From Maritalea porphyrae (GTDB lineage Bacteria; Pseudomonadota; Alphaproteobacteria; Rhizobiales; Devosiaceae): a stretch of DNA of 64,000 nt. The stretch covers positions 124,001 to 188,000 of the forward strand of contig NZ_JAPWGX010000004.1 in the NCBI RefSeq assembly GCF_027213965.1. Reading direction: 5' to 3'. The translations under genes were made by a program, and so were the position numbers. Shown piece after piece: positions 1 to 8,587 of this stretch (its first letter is position 1; every line of letters starts with the position of its first letter). A model generated the notes under the pieces. It had not been told where the DNA came from. It saw only the letters and a program-made list of their open reading frames with translations, and ran no database searches.

Positions 1-72
1 CGCCAACGGGCAAGAACCAAAATCAAAGACCAGAAAAAGTGGACATGGGATGATGAAGGAGATTCATCATGA
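1..72 (+). CDS. 3' end of a probable HipB-type antitoxin gene (partial)
   Basis: The first frame is open from the window edge and ends in a TGA that overlaps the ATG of the HipA-family gene as ATGA. About 23 residues are visible; they are rich in Lys/Arg and then end in an acidic tail. HipA-family toxins are normally encoded directly after a small XRE-type antitoxin that shares such an overlap, so this is the expected place for the antitoxin's last codons. No helix-turn-helix is visible in the part present, and the other two frames are also partly open, so the assignment rests on context. Confidence 0.4.
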   Translation, partial: RQRARTKIKDQKKWTWDDEGDSS

Positions 73-1376
73 CAACAGCCAGTGTTGAACTTTGGGGTAA
101 GCAAATCGGGGCTGTGACTTGGGATGCCAGTCGAGGGATTGGTGTCTTTCAGTATACACCTGAATTTGAAGCAAGCCGAATTGAGGTGTCACCCATACGG
201 ATGCCATGGCGTGAAGCTCCTTACGAGTTTCAGAGTCTATCGCGGGATACGTTCAAAGGATTACCGGGAATGCTTGCCGATAGCCTTCCGGATAAATTCG
301 GGAACGCCCTTATCAATGTCTGGCTTTCAAGTCAGGGCCGAAACGAAGGGAGCTTCAATCCAGTTGAACGTCTTTGCTATACCGGAACACGCGGGATGGG
401 AGCACTTGAATACAAACCAGCCACCATCGGCACGCCTACGAAAGCTCGAACGGTTGAAATTCACCGCCTTGTAGACCTTTCAAACCGAATTTTGAATGAA
501 CGGGAAAACCTGGCGGGTACACTAAGCGGCGGAGAAGATGACGCCCGCTATATCGAAGATATATTACGTGTGGGAACTTCTGCAGGCGGTGCCCGCGCCA
601 AAGCCATCTTGGCATGGAACGAAACAACCGGAGAGTTTCAATCCGGACAGGTGCAACCCGGAAAAGACTTTTCGCACTGGTTGATAAAGTTCGACGGTGT
701 AGACAAAAACAGCGACAAGGAATTGACTGACCCACAGGGTTTTGGGCGAATCGAGTATGCTTATTACCTCATGGCGAAGGCTGCAGATATTACAATGATG
801 CCCAGCCGCCTCCACGAAGAAGGTGGGCGTGCTCACTTCATGACCAAGCGCTTTGACCGAACTGAGCGCGGCGAAAAACTGCATTACCAATCATTAGGTG
901 CGTTGATGCACTACGATTTCAATGTTGCTGGCGCCCATTCCTACGAACAAGCCGTTCAAACCATCAAAACTCTGAAGTTACCCGCTATAGATCGTGAGCA
1001 ACAAGTACGCCGAGCGCTATTCAACATCATTGCTCGCAACCAAGACGATCACGTCAAGAACATAGGGTTCGTCATGGATAAGGAAGGAGAATGGCGTCTC
1101 TCACCAGCATTTGACGTCGCGTATAGCTACAACCCCTATGGTGACTGGACTTCTAAACACCAAATGAGCCTGAATGGAAAACGAGATAATTTCGACATGA
1201 ATGACTTGGTTGCCTTCGCTCAAAGCGCAGGCATAAAGGCGCGCACCACGAAAGGAATTGTCGCAGAGATTGTCGAGGTTGTAGCGTCCTGGAGCGAGTA
1301 TGCAGATGAAGCAGGTGTGCTTGATGAACATGTTGATCAGATCAAGCGTGCCGTCCGGGTCTCGGCGTTTTCATGA
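69..1376 (+). CDS. hipA: HipA-family serine/threonine kinase toxin
   Basis: This is a 435-residue HipA-like protein with the usual family length. The N-terminal HipA subdomain covers about residues 5-115 and the kinase-like HipA_C fold about 150-400. A glycine-rich GTSAGGARAK segment at about 169-178 matches the phosphate-binding region. ARNQDDHVKN at about 322-331 supplies the catalytic Asp (D326) and the metal-binding Asn (N331), and PAFDV near 347-351 supplies the second metal ligand. All key residues look intact. Family members phosphorylate a host target, such as aminoacyl-tRNA synthetases, in the cytoplasm and are neutralised by a HipB antitoxin. A good GGAG site precedes the ATG. It sits in mobile DNA upstream of an integrase. 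The target here is unknown. Confidence 0.9.
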   Translation: MTTASVELWGKQIGAVTWDASRGIGVFQYTPEFEASRIEVSPIRMPWREAPYEFQSLSRDTFKGLPGMLADSLPDKFGNALINVWLSSQGRNEGSFNPVERLCYTGTRGMGALEYKPATIGTPTKARTVEIHRLVDLSNRILNERENLAGTLSGGEDDARYIEDILRVGTSAGGARAKAILAWNETTGEFQSGQVQPGKDFSHWLIKFDGVDKNSDKELTDPQGFGRIEYAYYLMAKAADITMMPSRLHEEGGRAHFMTKRFDRTERGEKLHYQSLGALMHYDFNVAGAHSYEQAVQTIKTLKLPAIDREQQVRRALFNIIARNQDDHVKNIGFVMDKEGEWRLSPAFDVAYSYNPYGDWTSKHQMSLNGKRDNFDMNDLVAFAQSAGIKARTTKGIVAEIVEVVASWSEYADEAGVLDEHVDQIKRAVRVSAFS

Positions 1377-1945
1377 GAACCGAGAAACGGATGCCATTTC
1401 GGCAAAACACCCTATAATCCTTCAAAAAGACCCAAGGTTAAGCGTTTCAAAATTACAGCTTATCTCAAAATGTCAGGTACCCTTGAAGCGCTTCCTGAAG
1501 ACTCTGAACAAAAAACATCCGCTGTGGGTCAGAACCAGCAATTAGATAGATATTTCGATGTCGTTACTAAGTCCACTAAGCCGCCGCTTATATCTTTGTG
1601 CTTGAGACCCACTGGTACGTTGTTATGATGTAGTTGTGACCGGCGCGGAGGACCAGGCTGCAAAGGTTATATCTAAAGCGAAAGCTGCGTAGAAGGGCGT
1701 AGGCTTCCTCCTAAACAGGCGGGATCTGCCAGACGGCCGATCTCGCCATATATTGTTGTTTGGTTGACTGGCCGTCGAACTGAGTTGTTTTGTGAGATGT
1801 TTCGCTAACATCTGCATAAACGCGCTCTAACGAGCGCTGGCGCGTTCCTAGTGTGTTTTTGTGGAAAGGTGAGTGGGAAAATTTACGCTCGCCAGTGAGC
1901 GTTTAAATTGCTTGTGGAAATTGCCGGATGAGTTGATCCTAAGAA

Positions 1946-2036
1946 TTGAAATTCTGCCCACTTTACTTCTTCTTCCTTTCTTTCTTTAAGAATAAGAAAG
2001 AAAGGAAGAAAGTATAGAAAGTGGGCAGAAATTCAA
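1946..2036. repeat. Long imperfect inverted repeat
   Basis: The arms at 1946-1986 and 1994-2036 are complementary with a few mismatches and small gaps, separated by a 7-base loop (TAAGAAT). The inner 17 bp of each arm pair perfectly and are pyrimidine-rich on the left and purine-rich on the right. The outer part contains TTCTGCCCACTTT and its complement. A transcript in either direction would form a very long hairpin. Confidence 0.8.
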
Positions 2037-2595
2037 CGCGCTCCGGCGAATGCGAATTGCGTATTTGATAAAGATTTCTTCCGGCAAATAGCTGGCTAGT
2101 CCGACTTGGCTGCGACTGTGAAGTCCAAATCTCCGCCAACAGGTCATTCTCCAACTTAGGCAAAAGAACTGACACCAGTTGCGTTATTGAGCAGAGAAAA
2201 GATTGATATGGGAGCAGGGGGGCGGGAGATTTGACCAACAGTGTATAAGTTGGACGCCAACTTTCAACTATCTGTCGTGCCGCCAGCTATTAGTCCGATT
2301 TTGATGACGTCACTTTAGCATCAACATTTGGAGTTGAAATCTACTTGAAGATCCAATTGCCTGACCAAGTCGGAGTTCATTTAGTTCTGGCCTTAATGGA
2401 ATATGTGCGATTGCCAATACACTATCTCTCGAAGCCTGGCCTTAGTTTGACGTTCGAATTGTTAAAATGGCTCAGCAACGCGCCCAATAGTTTTTTAGTA
2501 CTATCCGCTCACATGATCGCGCCCTGGTCCGTGAGAGTGATGTAATTTGTTTCAATGCGTTCTAAATTCTCTCCCAAAAAACGCTTTTGCTGTTT

Positions 2596-2764
2596 TTGTC
2601 AACCTGATTGCCTTAAAGCATTGAATTTGCTTAATTCTTGTCAATCATTGTTATCCAGTTTGGTTGACAAAATGGGTCATTTGGTTGACAAAAGGGCCTG
2701 TTTTGGTTGACAAATTCGGGGTTTGTCAACCGTTTGTCAACCAGTTGTCAACCAGTTGTCAACC
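2596..2764. repeat. Array of eight TTGTCAACC sites
   Basis: Direct copies of TTGTCAACC start at 2596, 2723, 2734, 2745 and 2756. Inverted copies (GGTTGACAA) start at 2662, 2683 and 2705. The last four are spaced exactly 11 bp, one helical turn, and the inverted three are spaced 21-22 bp, two turns. Such phasing is typical of cooperative protein binding. The array lies about 290-450 bp upstream of the integrase gene. It could be arm-type integrase or excisionase sites, or iterons. Confidence 0.8.
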
Positions 2765-3049
2765 GCGGCGCAACCCTCCTAACGATGCCCTGTTTTTATT
2801 TGGCAGCAACTTCTCTAGCTTCGCCTTCAGCTTTATCTGAAATGTAATGCGAGTGTTTAATGTGTGTAATTCAGCATTTTAGATTACATAGTCATGAAAT
2901 TATTTTCTATGACTTAGTGCCACTTTTTCAGTGGTTTAAAGGTTATTTTGTACCAATTAATCAATTTGTAGAATATCTTTTCTCCCAAAAAATGCATTCC
3001 CATCAACGGTTCGTAATATTGCAGTTATCATTAACTGCTGGAGCGACTT

Positions 3050-3988
3050 ATGTCCGCCAAAACAATTGCAGATGCTGCCGAAATTTGGATTTCTCGATGT
3101 GAACTTGATGAGTTAGAGCAATCTACTTTGAGGTCGTATAGAGGCCAACTTAAACACCACATATTACCTTTGCTTCGCGATACTGAATTGAAACTTTTAT
3201 CTCGCGGAGACGTGCGCGAGTTTTTAGACGCCATGCTGGCTAAGTCAACTAGGTCGATGACTGGTAAAGTTCTTACATCGTTGCGTTCGCTTTTGTCAGA
3301 AGCGGTCGACCGAGAATGGATTGAGTACAATGTCGCCAAAGATATCAAACTCCGGAACAACAAGCGAAATGGTTATCGACGGGTTTTTCCTGAAAAGTCA
3401 GAGTTGCGCAAAATCCTGGACGTGGTTTGTGAGAAGGACAGGCCATTTTGGACGACAGCAATTTATACAGGGATGCGTTTGTCGGAACTACGTGGCCTTA
3501 GTTGGTTAAATGTGGACTTTGACAAAGGGTTGATAAATATTACACAGCGCGCCGATGAGAATTTCAAGATTGGTCGGCCGAAAAGCAAAGCTGGCGAACG
3601 CACTATCCCGATGGCGCCAAGCGTTCGTTATCATCTTCAAGCATGGAAGCTGGTGTGTCCGAAAGGCCCTTTGGATTTGGTGTTTCCAAATGGGGTAGGG
3701 AATGTCGAAAGCTCGGCAAATATCCACACGCGAAAGTGGCGACCTTTGATGAAAAAAGCTGAGCTGCTAAATGATGCAGGTAAGCCGAAATTCAACATTC
3801 ATTCGTTGAGGCATGCAGCCGCATCACTATTCTTGGAACAAGGATGGCCGCTCAAAAAAGTGCAGACCATATTGGGGCACTCCAGTATCACGATGACAAT
3901 GGACGTCTATGGGCATCTGATGGACGATGTCGCGAATGATGTTTCTTTGTTCGAGAAACTAGAAAACGATTTAGTCTCGGAACTTTAG
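3050..3988 (+). CDS. Tyrosine-family site-specific integrase
   Basis: This 312-residue tyrosine recombinase has a SAM-like core-binding domain at about 5-95 and a catalytic domain at about 115-300. The catalytic set is complete: R143 in TGMRLSEL, a Lys near 178-180, H251-x-x-R254 in HSLRHAA, H277 in LGHSS, and the nucleophile Y287 in DVYGHL. The ATG is preceded by GGAG with a six-base spacer, and an in-frame stop lies just upstream. That makes the protein short: it lacks the extra N-terminal arm-binding domain of most phage integrases. Its 3' end faces the tRNA-Met-derived repeat at 4096, as expected for an integrase beside its attachment site, so it probably belongs to an element lying to the left of 4096. 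Confidence 0.93.
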   Translation: MSAKTIADAAEIWISRCELDELEQSTLRSYRGQLKHHILPLLRDTELKLLSRGDVREFLDAMLAKSTRSMTGKVLTSLRSLLSEAVDREWIEYNVAKDIKLRNNKRNGYRRVFPEKSELRKILDVVCEKDRPFWTTAIYTGMRLSELRGLSWLNVDFDKGLINITQRADENFKIGRPKSKAGERTIPMAPSVRYHLQAWKLVCPKGPLDLVFPNGVGNVESSANIHTRKWRPLMKKAELLNDAGKPKFNIHSLRHAAASLFLEQGWPLKKVQTILGHSSITMTMDVYGHLMDDVANDVSLFEKLENDLVSEL

Positions 3989-3993
3989 TATTC

Positions 3994-4027
3994 TTGGCTG
4001 CTGGCGTGTAAAAATGCCGGCGGCCAA
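3994..4027 (+). terminator. Hairpin after the integrase
   Basis: Twelve base pairs (3994-4005 with 4016-4027, two G-U) enclose a ten-base loop five bases after the integrase stop. There is no T-run, so it is a weak intrinsic terminator or an RNA 3'-end structure. Confidence 0.5.
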
Positions 4028-4095
4028 CAATTCCAGCACTTTAGAGAATTGGTTATAAACATCTGAATCTAATTGATAAAAAAATAAGTAAGTGA

Positions 4096-4140
4096 ATCAT
4101 AATCCGCGTGTCGGGGGTTCAAGTCCCTCTCCCGCTACCA
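4096..4140 (+). repeat. att-like repeat: 3' part of elongator tRNA-Met(CAT)
   Basis: The 45 bp begin around the CAT anticodon and run through the anticodon stem, T arm (GGGGG-TTCAAGT-CCCTC), acceptor strand, discriminator A and CCA. The sequence to its left is not tRNA-like, so this is not a functional tRNA gene. An identical 45 bp copy lies at 15828-15872 in the same orientation. Similarity between the two copies continues, less perfectly, for roughly 95 bp beyond CCA (to about 4235). Integration into a tRNA 3' end leaves exactly such repeats. Confidence 0.9.
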
Positions 4141-4398
4141 AATTCTCTTATATATTGCAGGTTGTTAGGTGCGAGAGCGCCTTCGCACGTTTGCGCGTGG
4201 ATTGGCTTGGGTCGCGTTTGGGTTTTTTTGAGGGTGGGATGGCGACAGCATGTGGCAAGTCAAAGTTTTCCCAATTTGCCTTTCAGCTTTGCCTGAAGCC
4301 GGAATTGTTTAATTTGCTGGCCGCTTCTCTAGTTTAGTCTAGTAAACATTTTCAGTTCTCGCTAAACCTAAACACCAAGGATTTTTTGGGTGTTGTTT

Positions 4399-5271
4399 AT
4401 GACTGCTGAGTTTCATAGAGCTTTGGCCACTAGTTCAATCGAAAAGATTGAAACGTGGAAAAATTGTTGGCCGATTTGGGAGCAAAAAATTCGACACCTA
4501 ACCAACAATTTTGAGGACGCAACAAAGGTGCACCAGCTTGGTGATAATCTGCGAGAGGTGTTTTTTGCGACGAATACTGGTTCGAGGGATCAGGGAGCAC
4601 TGTCTGCTGGAGGTGCAGGTTGGGAAAGCCTAGTCACTTGGTACCTCAATCTTGTCTTTTCGGGAACAAACGCAGTTGCAATGCGACAATCGAAGGCGAC
4701 TGTACCTCCAACGTTACTTGACGCGACAACCATAAGTTACGGGAACAACCAGACCAACACAGAGTCTGACGTTTGTGTCATCGTATATCCACCTGACTTT
4801 GATTTTCCCAAAGAAGATGCGTCTTATCTAAAGAACTTGGATATAGAGATAGCAAGAAGAATTGCTGATGTTGAACTGGGGATCATCCAATGCAAAACGA
4901 ATTGGAATGACAACGCTCAAATTCCAATGCTTTGGGATATGGTTTATAGAGCAAGTTTTGGTCCGACAACTGGTATCCATATTGGGAAAAACGGTTATGG
5001 AGTTAGAAATCTTAGAAGGTTTTCGTACTCTTTTGTAACAGTGCCTTCGCAAAAAGAGGGACGAATGCCAAACAAAGGTTCGCAGATGGCTGTTAAACGC
5101 GTTAGCAATCTTACAGGTGGTAACTATTGGGGATTAAAAACCAAGTCAGGAGTTGCACTTTCATTGGCAGAAATCTTCGATAGAAACTTCAACTCTGCTT
5201 TCGATGGCAATGTGCGTGCCAACGTTCAAATTGCGATTAAACAAAAACTTGGTTTGTTTCGCCATCTCTAA
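4399..5271 (+). CDS. Probable type II restriction endonuclease (PD-(D/E)xK-like)
   Basis: I do not recognise the exact family. The 290-residue protein has an early helical GWESLVTWYL segment. It then has TESDV, followed about 40 residues later by a hydrophobic strand ending in GIIQCK, which matches the PD-(D/E)xK nuclease layout (acidic strand, then x-x-K). It is encoded convergently with, and overlaps by four bases, the stop of a cytosine-C5 methyltransferase gene, the usual position for the cognate nuclease. The ATG at 4399 is preferred over GTG at 4390. A role in cutting unmethylated incoming DNA is inferred; the recognition site cannot be read from the sequence. Confidence 0.65.
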   Translation: MTAEFHRALATSSIEKIETWKNCWPIWEQKIRHLTNNFEDATKVHQLGDNLREVFFATNTGSRDQGALSAGGAGWESLVTWYLNLVFSGTNAVAMRQSKATVPPTLLDATTISYGNNQTNTESDVCVIVYPPDFDFPKEDASYLKNLDIEIARRIADVELGIIQCKTNWNDNAQIPMLWDMVYRASFGPTTGIHIGKNGYGVRNLRRFSYSFVTVPSQKEGRMPNKGSQMAVKRVSNLTGGNYWGLKTKSGVALSLAEIFDRNFNSAFDGNVRANVQIAIKQKLGLFRHL

Positions 5272-6668
5272 GTTGATGACTCTATAATCTTTCTGAAATG
5301 ACAACCTACCGCTTCAGCCAGCCCAACAGGTACAGCATTGCCAATTTGAGTGTACTTTGGCGCTTCTCGATCATAGAGACCTTCTCTGGGATTGCCAGCA
5401 CGACGTAAACCCCCAGTAGTGCGTTTGCCAGCAAACTGATACCAATCAGGAAAAAGCTGTAGTCTTGCCCATTCTCGTACGGTCAATGTACGAGGTTGAG
5501 AAAAATGAACATAGTCATCTGCTAGTGAAGTTGCGGTCATATTGGGTTCTTTGTTCCCCCAACGCTCTGGTAGGACTCTTTGGGAGAACTTCTTCGTGCG
5601 AAATTGTTCAGGAATTTCACCGCTATTTGCGATCATGTGTTTGAACTTTGCAACAACGTTTGGACTGTGCTTGCTGTACTCATGTTCGGTGAGCGGTACC
5701 GTTTTCAAGTGAAACCAAGAAGGTGGCGTGCGGAATTTCTGTTGCAATTCGTTTTGGGGAGCTTTGGGGTATTTGCTGGTAGCGAACGCACCTGAATTGT
5801 AATCACCTGTTTCAAACTTACTTAGAACTTTGCTATCCACAAGGTCTCCCAGCAGGTCAACTAAGTCTGGGTAATTGCCCGTTGGCTGAGGTAGAAAACC
5901 ACACTTGACGGCATCATCTTCGTCAGCCGTTGAGTCAAGAAATTCGTTATCTGAAAGAATGTCTTTTCGTATACCGACCAGAAGTACTCTGGGTCTGTTT
6001 TGCGGCACGCCATAATCCTTGGACTTTACTAACGAAAATCGTACTTCATAACCTTCGATAGATCTAAATTCGGCTAAAACATCTGGAAATATCTTCTCGG
6101 TTCCACCTTTGGTCCAGTTTGCGTTGAGCAAACCCCTGACGTTTTCGAATAGGAAAATCCTCGGGCGCAATCTGCGTATTACATGGGCCATTCGGACAAA
6201 CAAGTGATTTGAAGGTTGGGCTGTTTTGTCAACGTCGTAGGACCTACGAATGCCAATTCCAGAATAACCCTGACAAGGCGGACCACCGGCAAGCACGTCG
6301 ATGTTTGAGCCAGCGCCAGCACTTTGGCTAATTGAGGTTTCAAAATTAAGACCTAGTTCTGGGAGAGAAGATAAATCTGATACCAACTGTTCAAGGCGTT
6401 CGCCCTGAAGGTCGTTTGCGTCGTTGCATCTCAGAGCTTCGTTTGCAGAGAAGTGAAGCCCTCCAAGTTTATGCTGTCTATTCTTGAGGTACGACGCCAT
6501 CGCATCGGTGTTGAGCTCGTTGACAAACACTGGGACAAATTTGGCGTTCTCAAAGCCTAACGAAAGACCACCACAGCCAGCAAACATGTCAACCATGTAC
6601 ATAGTGCGAGGCGCACCTAGCTTTGTAACTGATTGCTCGGAAATTGTTGGTTCTGCAAAATCTAACAT
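5268..6668 (-). CDS. DNA (cytosine-5)-methyltransferase
   Basis: A 466-residue enzyme with the canonical ordered motifs: I (FAGCGGLSLGF, about 29-39), IV (GGPPCQGYS, about 128-136, nucleophile Cys132), VI (ENVRGLL, about 175), VIII (QNRPRV, about 223), IX (LTVREWARLQLFP) and X (TQIGNAVPVGLAEAVG) near the C-terminus. The region between VIII and IX (about 230-390) is a large target recognition domain. It transfers methyl from S-adenosylmethionine to C5 of cytosine in a specific DNA sequence. Together with the convergent nuclease gene it forms a probable type II restriction-modification system carried on the island. The start codon has only a weak ribosome site. Confidence 0.95.
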   Translation of the reverse strand: MLDFAEPTISEQSVTKLGAPRTMYMVDMFAGCGGLSLGFENAKFVPVFVNELNTDAMASYLKNRQHKLGGLHFSANEALRCNDANDLQGERLEQLVSDLSSLPELGLNFETSISQSAGAGSNIDVLAGGPPCQGYSGIGIRRSYDVDKTAQPSNHLFVRMAHVIRRLRPRIFLFENVRGLLNANWTKGGTEKIFPDVLAEFRSIEGYEVRFSLVKSKDYGVPQNRPRVLLVGIRKDILSDNEFLDSTADEDDAVKCGFLPQPTGNYPDLVDLLGDLVDSKVLSKFETGDYNSGAFATSKYPKAPQNELQQKFRTPPSWFHLKTVPLTEHEYSKHSPNVVAKFKHMIANSGEIPEQFRTKKFSQRVLPERWGNKEPNMTATSLADDYVHFSQPRTLTVREWARLQLFPDWYQFAGKRTTGGLRRAGNPREGLYDREAPKYTQIGNAVPVGLAEAVGCHFRKIIESST

Positions 6669-6906
6669 TGGCTACTCTGTTTTCATGATTTGTCGTTTGC
6701 TCGAGCATATAGAACAAAATGTGAACAATTTTGTCAATAACGCCCTACCTTGCCACTTTATCCCAGAAGCTGTCAGCTTGTTTCGTCAGAATTTAGTACT
6801 TCACAGATTTCCATCTTCGCACCTGATCCATTCACCCATCGCCAATGCGTGTGCGGTTCATGCACTGAAATTCGGTCATTTCGTTTGGAGCAATAGTGAG
6901 ACAATC

Positions 6907-7488
6907 TCACACTTGGCGGTCCTTGATTGTTTCTCTCCAATCACGACGGTCCTTCAAGTCTTTTATCCATTCTTTTAGTTCATTAGTGGTGATTGGACAC
7001 ACAGGCAATACTGCTGGAGGCCAATCCTCTGCGAATTCGCTGCGCGCCCGCATTTCATCTGTATTCGAGGCACAATGATCGAGTAGCTGTTGGAGAGCTT
7101 TAAAAGCGACTGCCGGGTGTGCGGAGTACACAGTAAATGACTCCCCCTCTGATGGGCGTGGAACGTACCGATAAGCATGCAATGAGTGGGCTTGGTCCAT
7201 TTCCATGATTGCATCAGCAACGTCTCGGTTGGTGCGCAGTCCATGGCCCACTGCTAGGAGCAATAACGCGTTTAGAGAGTGACGAATTGATGGACTTTTT
7301 AGCTCTTTTTCCAGTACGCCCTTGCTTTCGAGAAATGCCTTGAGCGCCAACTCCGCAGACATAGCAAAGAGGTGATTTAGGGGCTCCCAGAACGCATTTG
7401 CGTTTGGAGAGTTTTTCCAAAGCACCCTTGCTGCATCAAGATAGCGGATTGCCATGGCCGTAGCGATTCTGTGGGCGTTTTTTGCCAT
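6907..7488 (-). CDS. HEPN-like domain protein
   Basis: An all-helical 193-residue protein of uncertain family. Features that recall HEPN proteins are the RYLDAARVL start, a SAELALKAFL helix at about 43-52, HSLNALLLLA shortly after, and a YRYVPRP turn after the next helix. An R-x-H element (IRHSLN) could be part of a nuclease-type HEPN site, but the classical Rx4-6H motif is not clear-cut. It is transcribed in the same direction as the methylase, about 240 bp upstream, with two small genes before it. It could be a defence-related RNase, a toxin or a structural HEPN protein. Confidence 0.5.
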   Translation of the reverse strand: MAKNAHRIATAMAIRYLDAARVLWKNSPNANAFWEPLNHLFAMSAELALKAFLESKGVLEKELKSPSIRHSLNALLLLAVGHGLRTNRDVADAIMEMDQAHSLHAYRYVPRPSEGESFTVYSAHPAVAFKALQQLLDHCASNTDEMRARSEFAEDWPPAVLPVCPITTNELKEWIKDLKDRRDWRETIKDRQV

Positions 7489-7703
7489 CTAGTGTCCTAT
7501 GGGGTGGGCTCTCGTGATACCGAGAGGAGCAAAAAGCTAATACTAAGTTTGTTGTTGAATTCATGCAAGTCAGGCTGAACCACCTGCTAGCTCGTAAAGA
7601 TGAAGTCTGCCATTTGCTCAGAGATGTTCGCTCCTCAGTTAACTGGAAATCTGTCGAGCTTTTTTGTAGATAGGCTGTCAGTTGGAACAGGTTCAGCGCC
7701 TGT

Positions 7704-7916
7704 TTAAGCCTTTGCGGAATTTGATTGCACAACCGCGCGCGCTTCCTTTTCCGCATCTGACCCCTTCACCCATTGCCAAGGTGTCCGTGGCTTATGCGCA
7801 GCCAGAGCTGGATATTTCTTTTTGTCGCGTGCTGCTGTGCGTAAATTCTCACGTGCTTCGCTTGGGTCGATTTTGAGTTCTTCGCAGATTTGCTTGAGCG
7901 TGATGATTTCAGTCAT
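7704..7916 (-). CDS. Small hypothetical protein, probable DNA-binding
   Basis: A 70-residue hydrophilic protein starting MTEIITLKQIC, chosen because GGAG lies six bases before this ATG. The LKQICEELKIDPSEARENLR segment looks like a helix-turn-helix, and a WQWVKGSDAEKEAR segment follows near the end. It lies between the XRE regulator and the HEPN-like gene on the same strand. I do not recognise a named family; a regulator or small accessory protein of the island is the most that can be said. Confidence 0.6.
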   Translation of the reverse strand: MTEIITLKQICEELKIDPSEARENLRTAARDKKKYPALAAHKPRTPWQWVKGSDAEKEARAVVQSNSAKA

Positions 7917-7981
7917 GATCGTCTCCGTGTTTTGAAGATCAATCGATAAGACAGACCATCTCACCTTGTCAGGGATAAATT

Positions 7982-8233
7982 CTATTTGGATATGGAGATT
8001 ACTGAAAGCGCGTTGGCGAACATTGTACTGGGCTCAATGCCAAGCGCTTCGGCTAACGCTACAAACTCGACCAAGTCAATTCTGCGCTCGTTGCCTTCGA
8101 TCTTTGCAACATACGACTGTGGCTTACCTAGTCTGTCGGCAACATCTTGCTGCGTCATACCAGCACTTTTACGCGTGGCAAGCAGCATAGTTGTCAGCCG
8201 TTTGTATTGGTCAGAGTGAATTGATCTGGGCAC
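7982..8233 (-). CDS. XRE-family helix-turn-helix regulator
   Basis: The 83-residue protein starts at a GTG (MPRSIHSDQY) preceded by AGGA at a six-base spacing, which fits the common N-terminus of this family better than the upstream TTG. The HTH runs from about residue 14 to 68 (AGMTQQDVADRLGKPQSYV, then IEGNERRIDL). It is first in a minus-strand set with the 70-residue protein, the HEPN-like protein and the methylase. It could regulate that set or the divergent gene at 8324. The 90-bp divergent gap holds two similar ATTTTGG-containing segments that could be its operator. Confidence 0.85.
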   Translation of the reverse strand: MPRSIHSDQYKRLTTMLLATRKSAGMTQQDVADRLGKPQSYVAKIEGNERRIDLVEFVALAEALGIEPSTMFANALSVISISK

Positions 8234-8323
8234 ACATATTCCTGTCGTTGTGTGCGACAAATAATCCGATTTTGGAATTATCCCATTTTGGGTTATTGTA
8301 AAGTTGTTTTTTGAGTTATTGCC

Positions 8324-8587
8324 ATGGACAATACTATCAACTTGCTTCTCACCTTTCTGATACTAATAGCGACCATTGCGCTGTTCGAGCTCTACGCATA
8401 TTTCGTTGCGCCTTACCTGTTGCCACAGGAAACGATAAATTTGATTATCGAAGACCTGATCCTACAACACGGTGACAAAGCGCTCGATGCCGCGATTGCG
8501 CGTGAGGATTGGGCGAAGCAGGACACTGATACATTCGAACAGGGCAAGTGGCATAGGGTCAGGCGTGAGCTTGAGAAGCGTCTGTAA
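8324..8587 (+). CDS. Small single-pass membrane protein
   Basis: The 87-residue product has one strong hydrophobic helix at about residues 5-31, followed by a charged cytoplasmic-looking tail with many Glu, Lys and Arg. It is divergent from the XRE regulator, and the sequence between them is probably shared promoter DNA. No family is recognised. The compact hydrophobic head with charged tail resembles many phage or island membrane proteins, but no function can be claimed. Confidence 0.55.
   Translation: MDNTINLLLTFLILIATIALFELYAYFVAPYLLPQETINLIIEDLILQHGDKALDAAIAREDWAKQDTDTFEQGKWHRVRRELEKRL

Larger units (their letters stand above)
1377..3049 (+). other. 1.7-kb stretch without a convincing gene
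   Basis: Open frames here are short (under 95 codons), lack good ribosome binding sites and resemble no family I recognise. The stretch holds small hairpins (about 1817-1846 and 1885-1902), a 91-bp inverted repeat and an array of TTGTCAACC sites, both listed separately. It is clearly AT-rich just before the integrase gene. It may be the regulatory or attachment end of a mobile element. Confidence 0.6.

Noticed and set aside
1855-1925. Two TTGTGGAAA sequences as DnaA boxes
   Set aside because: They differ from TTATCCACA/TGTGGATAA at key positions and no other boxes cluster with them.
1300-2238. Several short open frames between hipA and the TTGTCAACC array
   Set aside because: Short, on both strands, one covers the long inverted repeat, and none has a good start site or family likeness.
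2596-2764. CRISPR array
   Set aside because: The repeat unit is 9 bp with 2-bp gaps and inverted copies, with no spacers or cas genes.
4096-4140. Functional tRNA-Met gene
   Set aside because: Only the 3' half from the anticodon is present; no D arm or 5' acceptor strand lies upstream.
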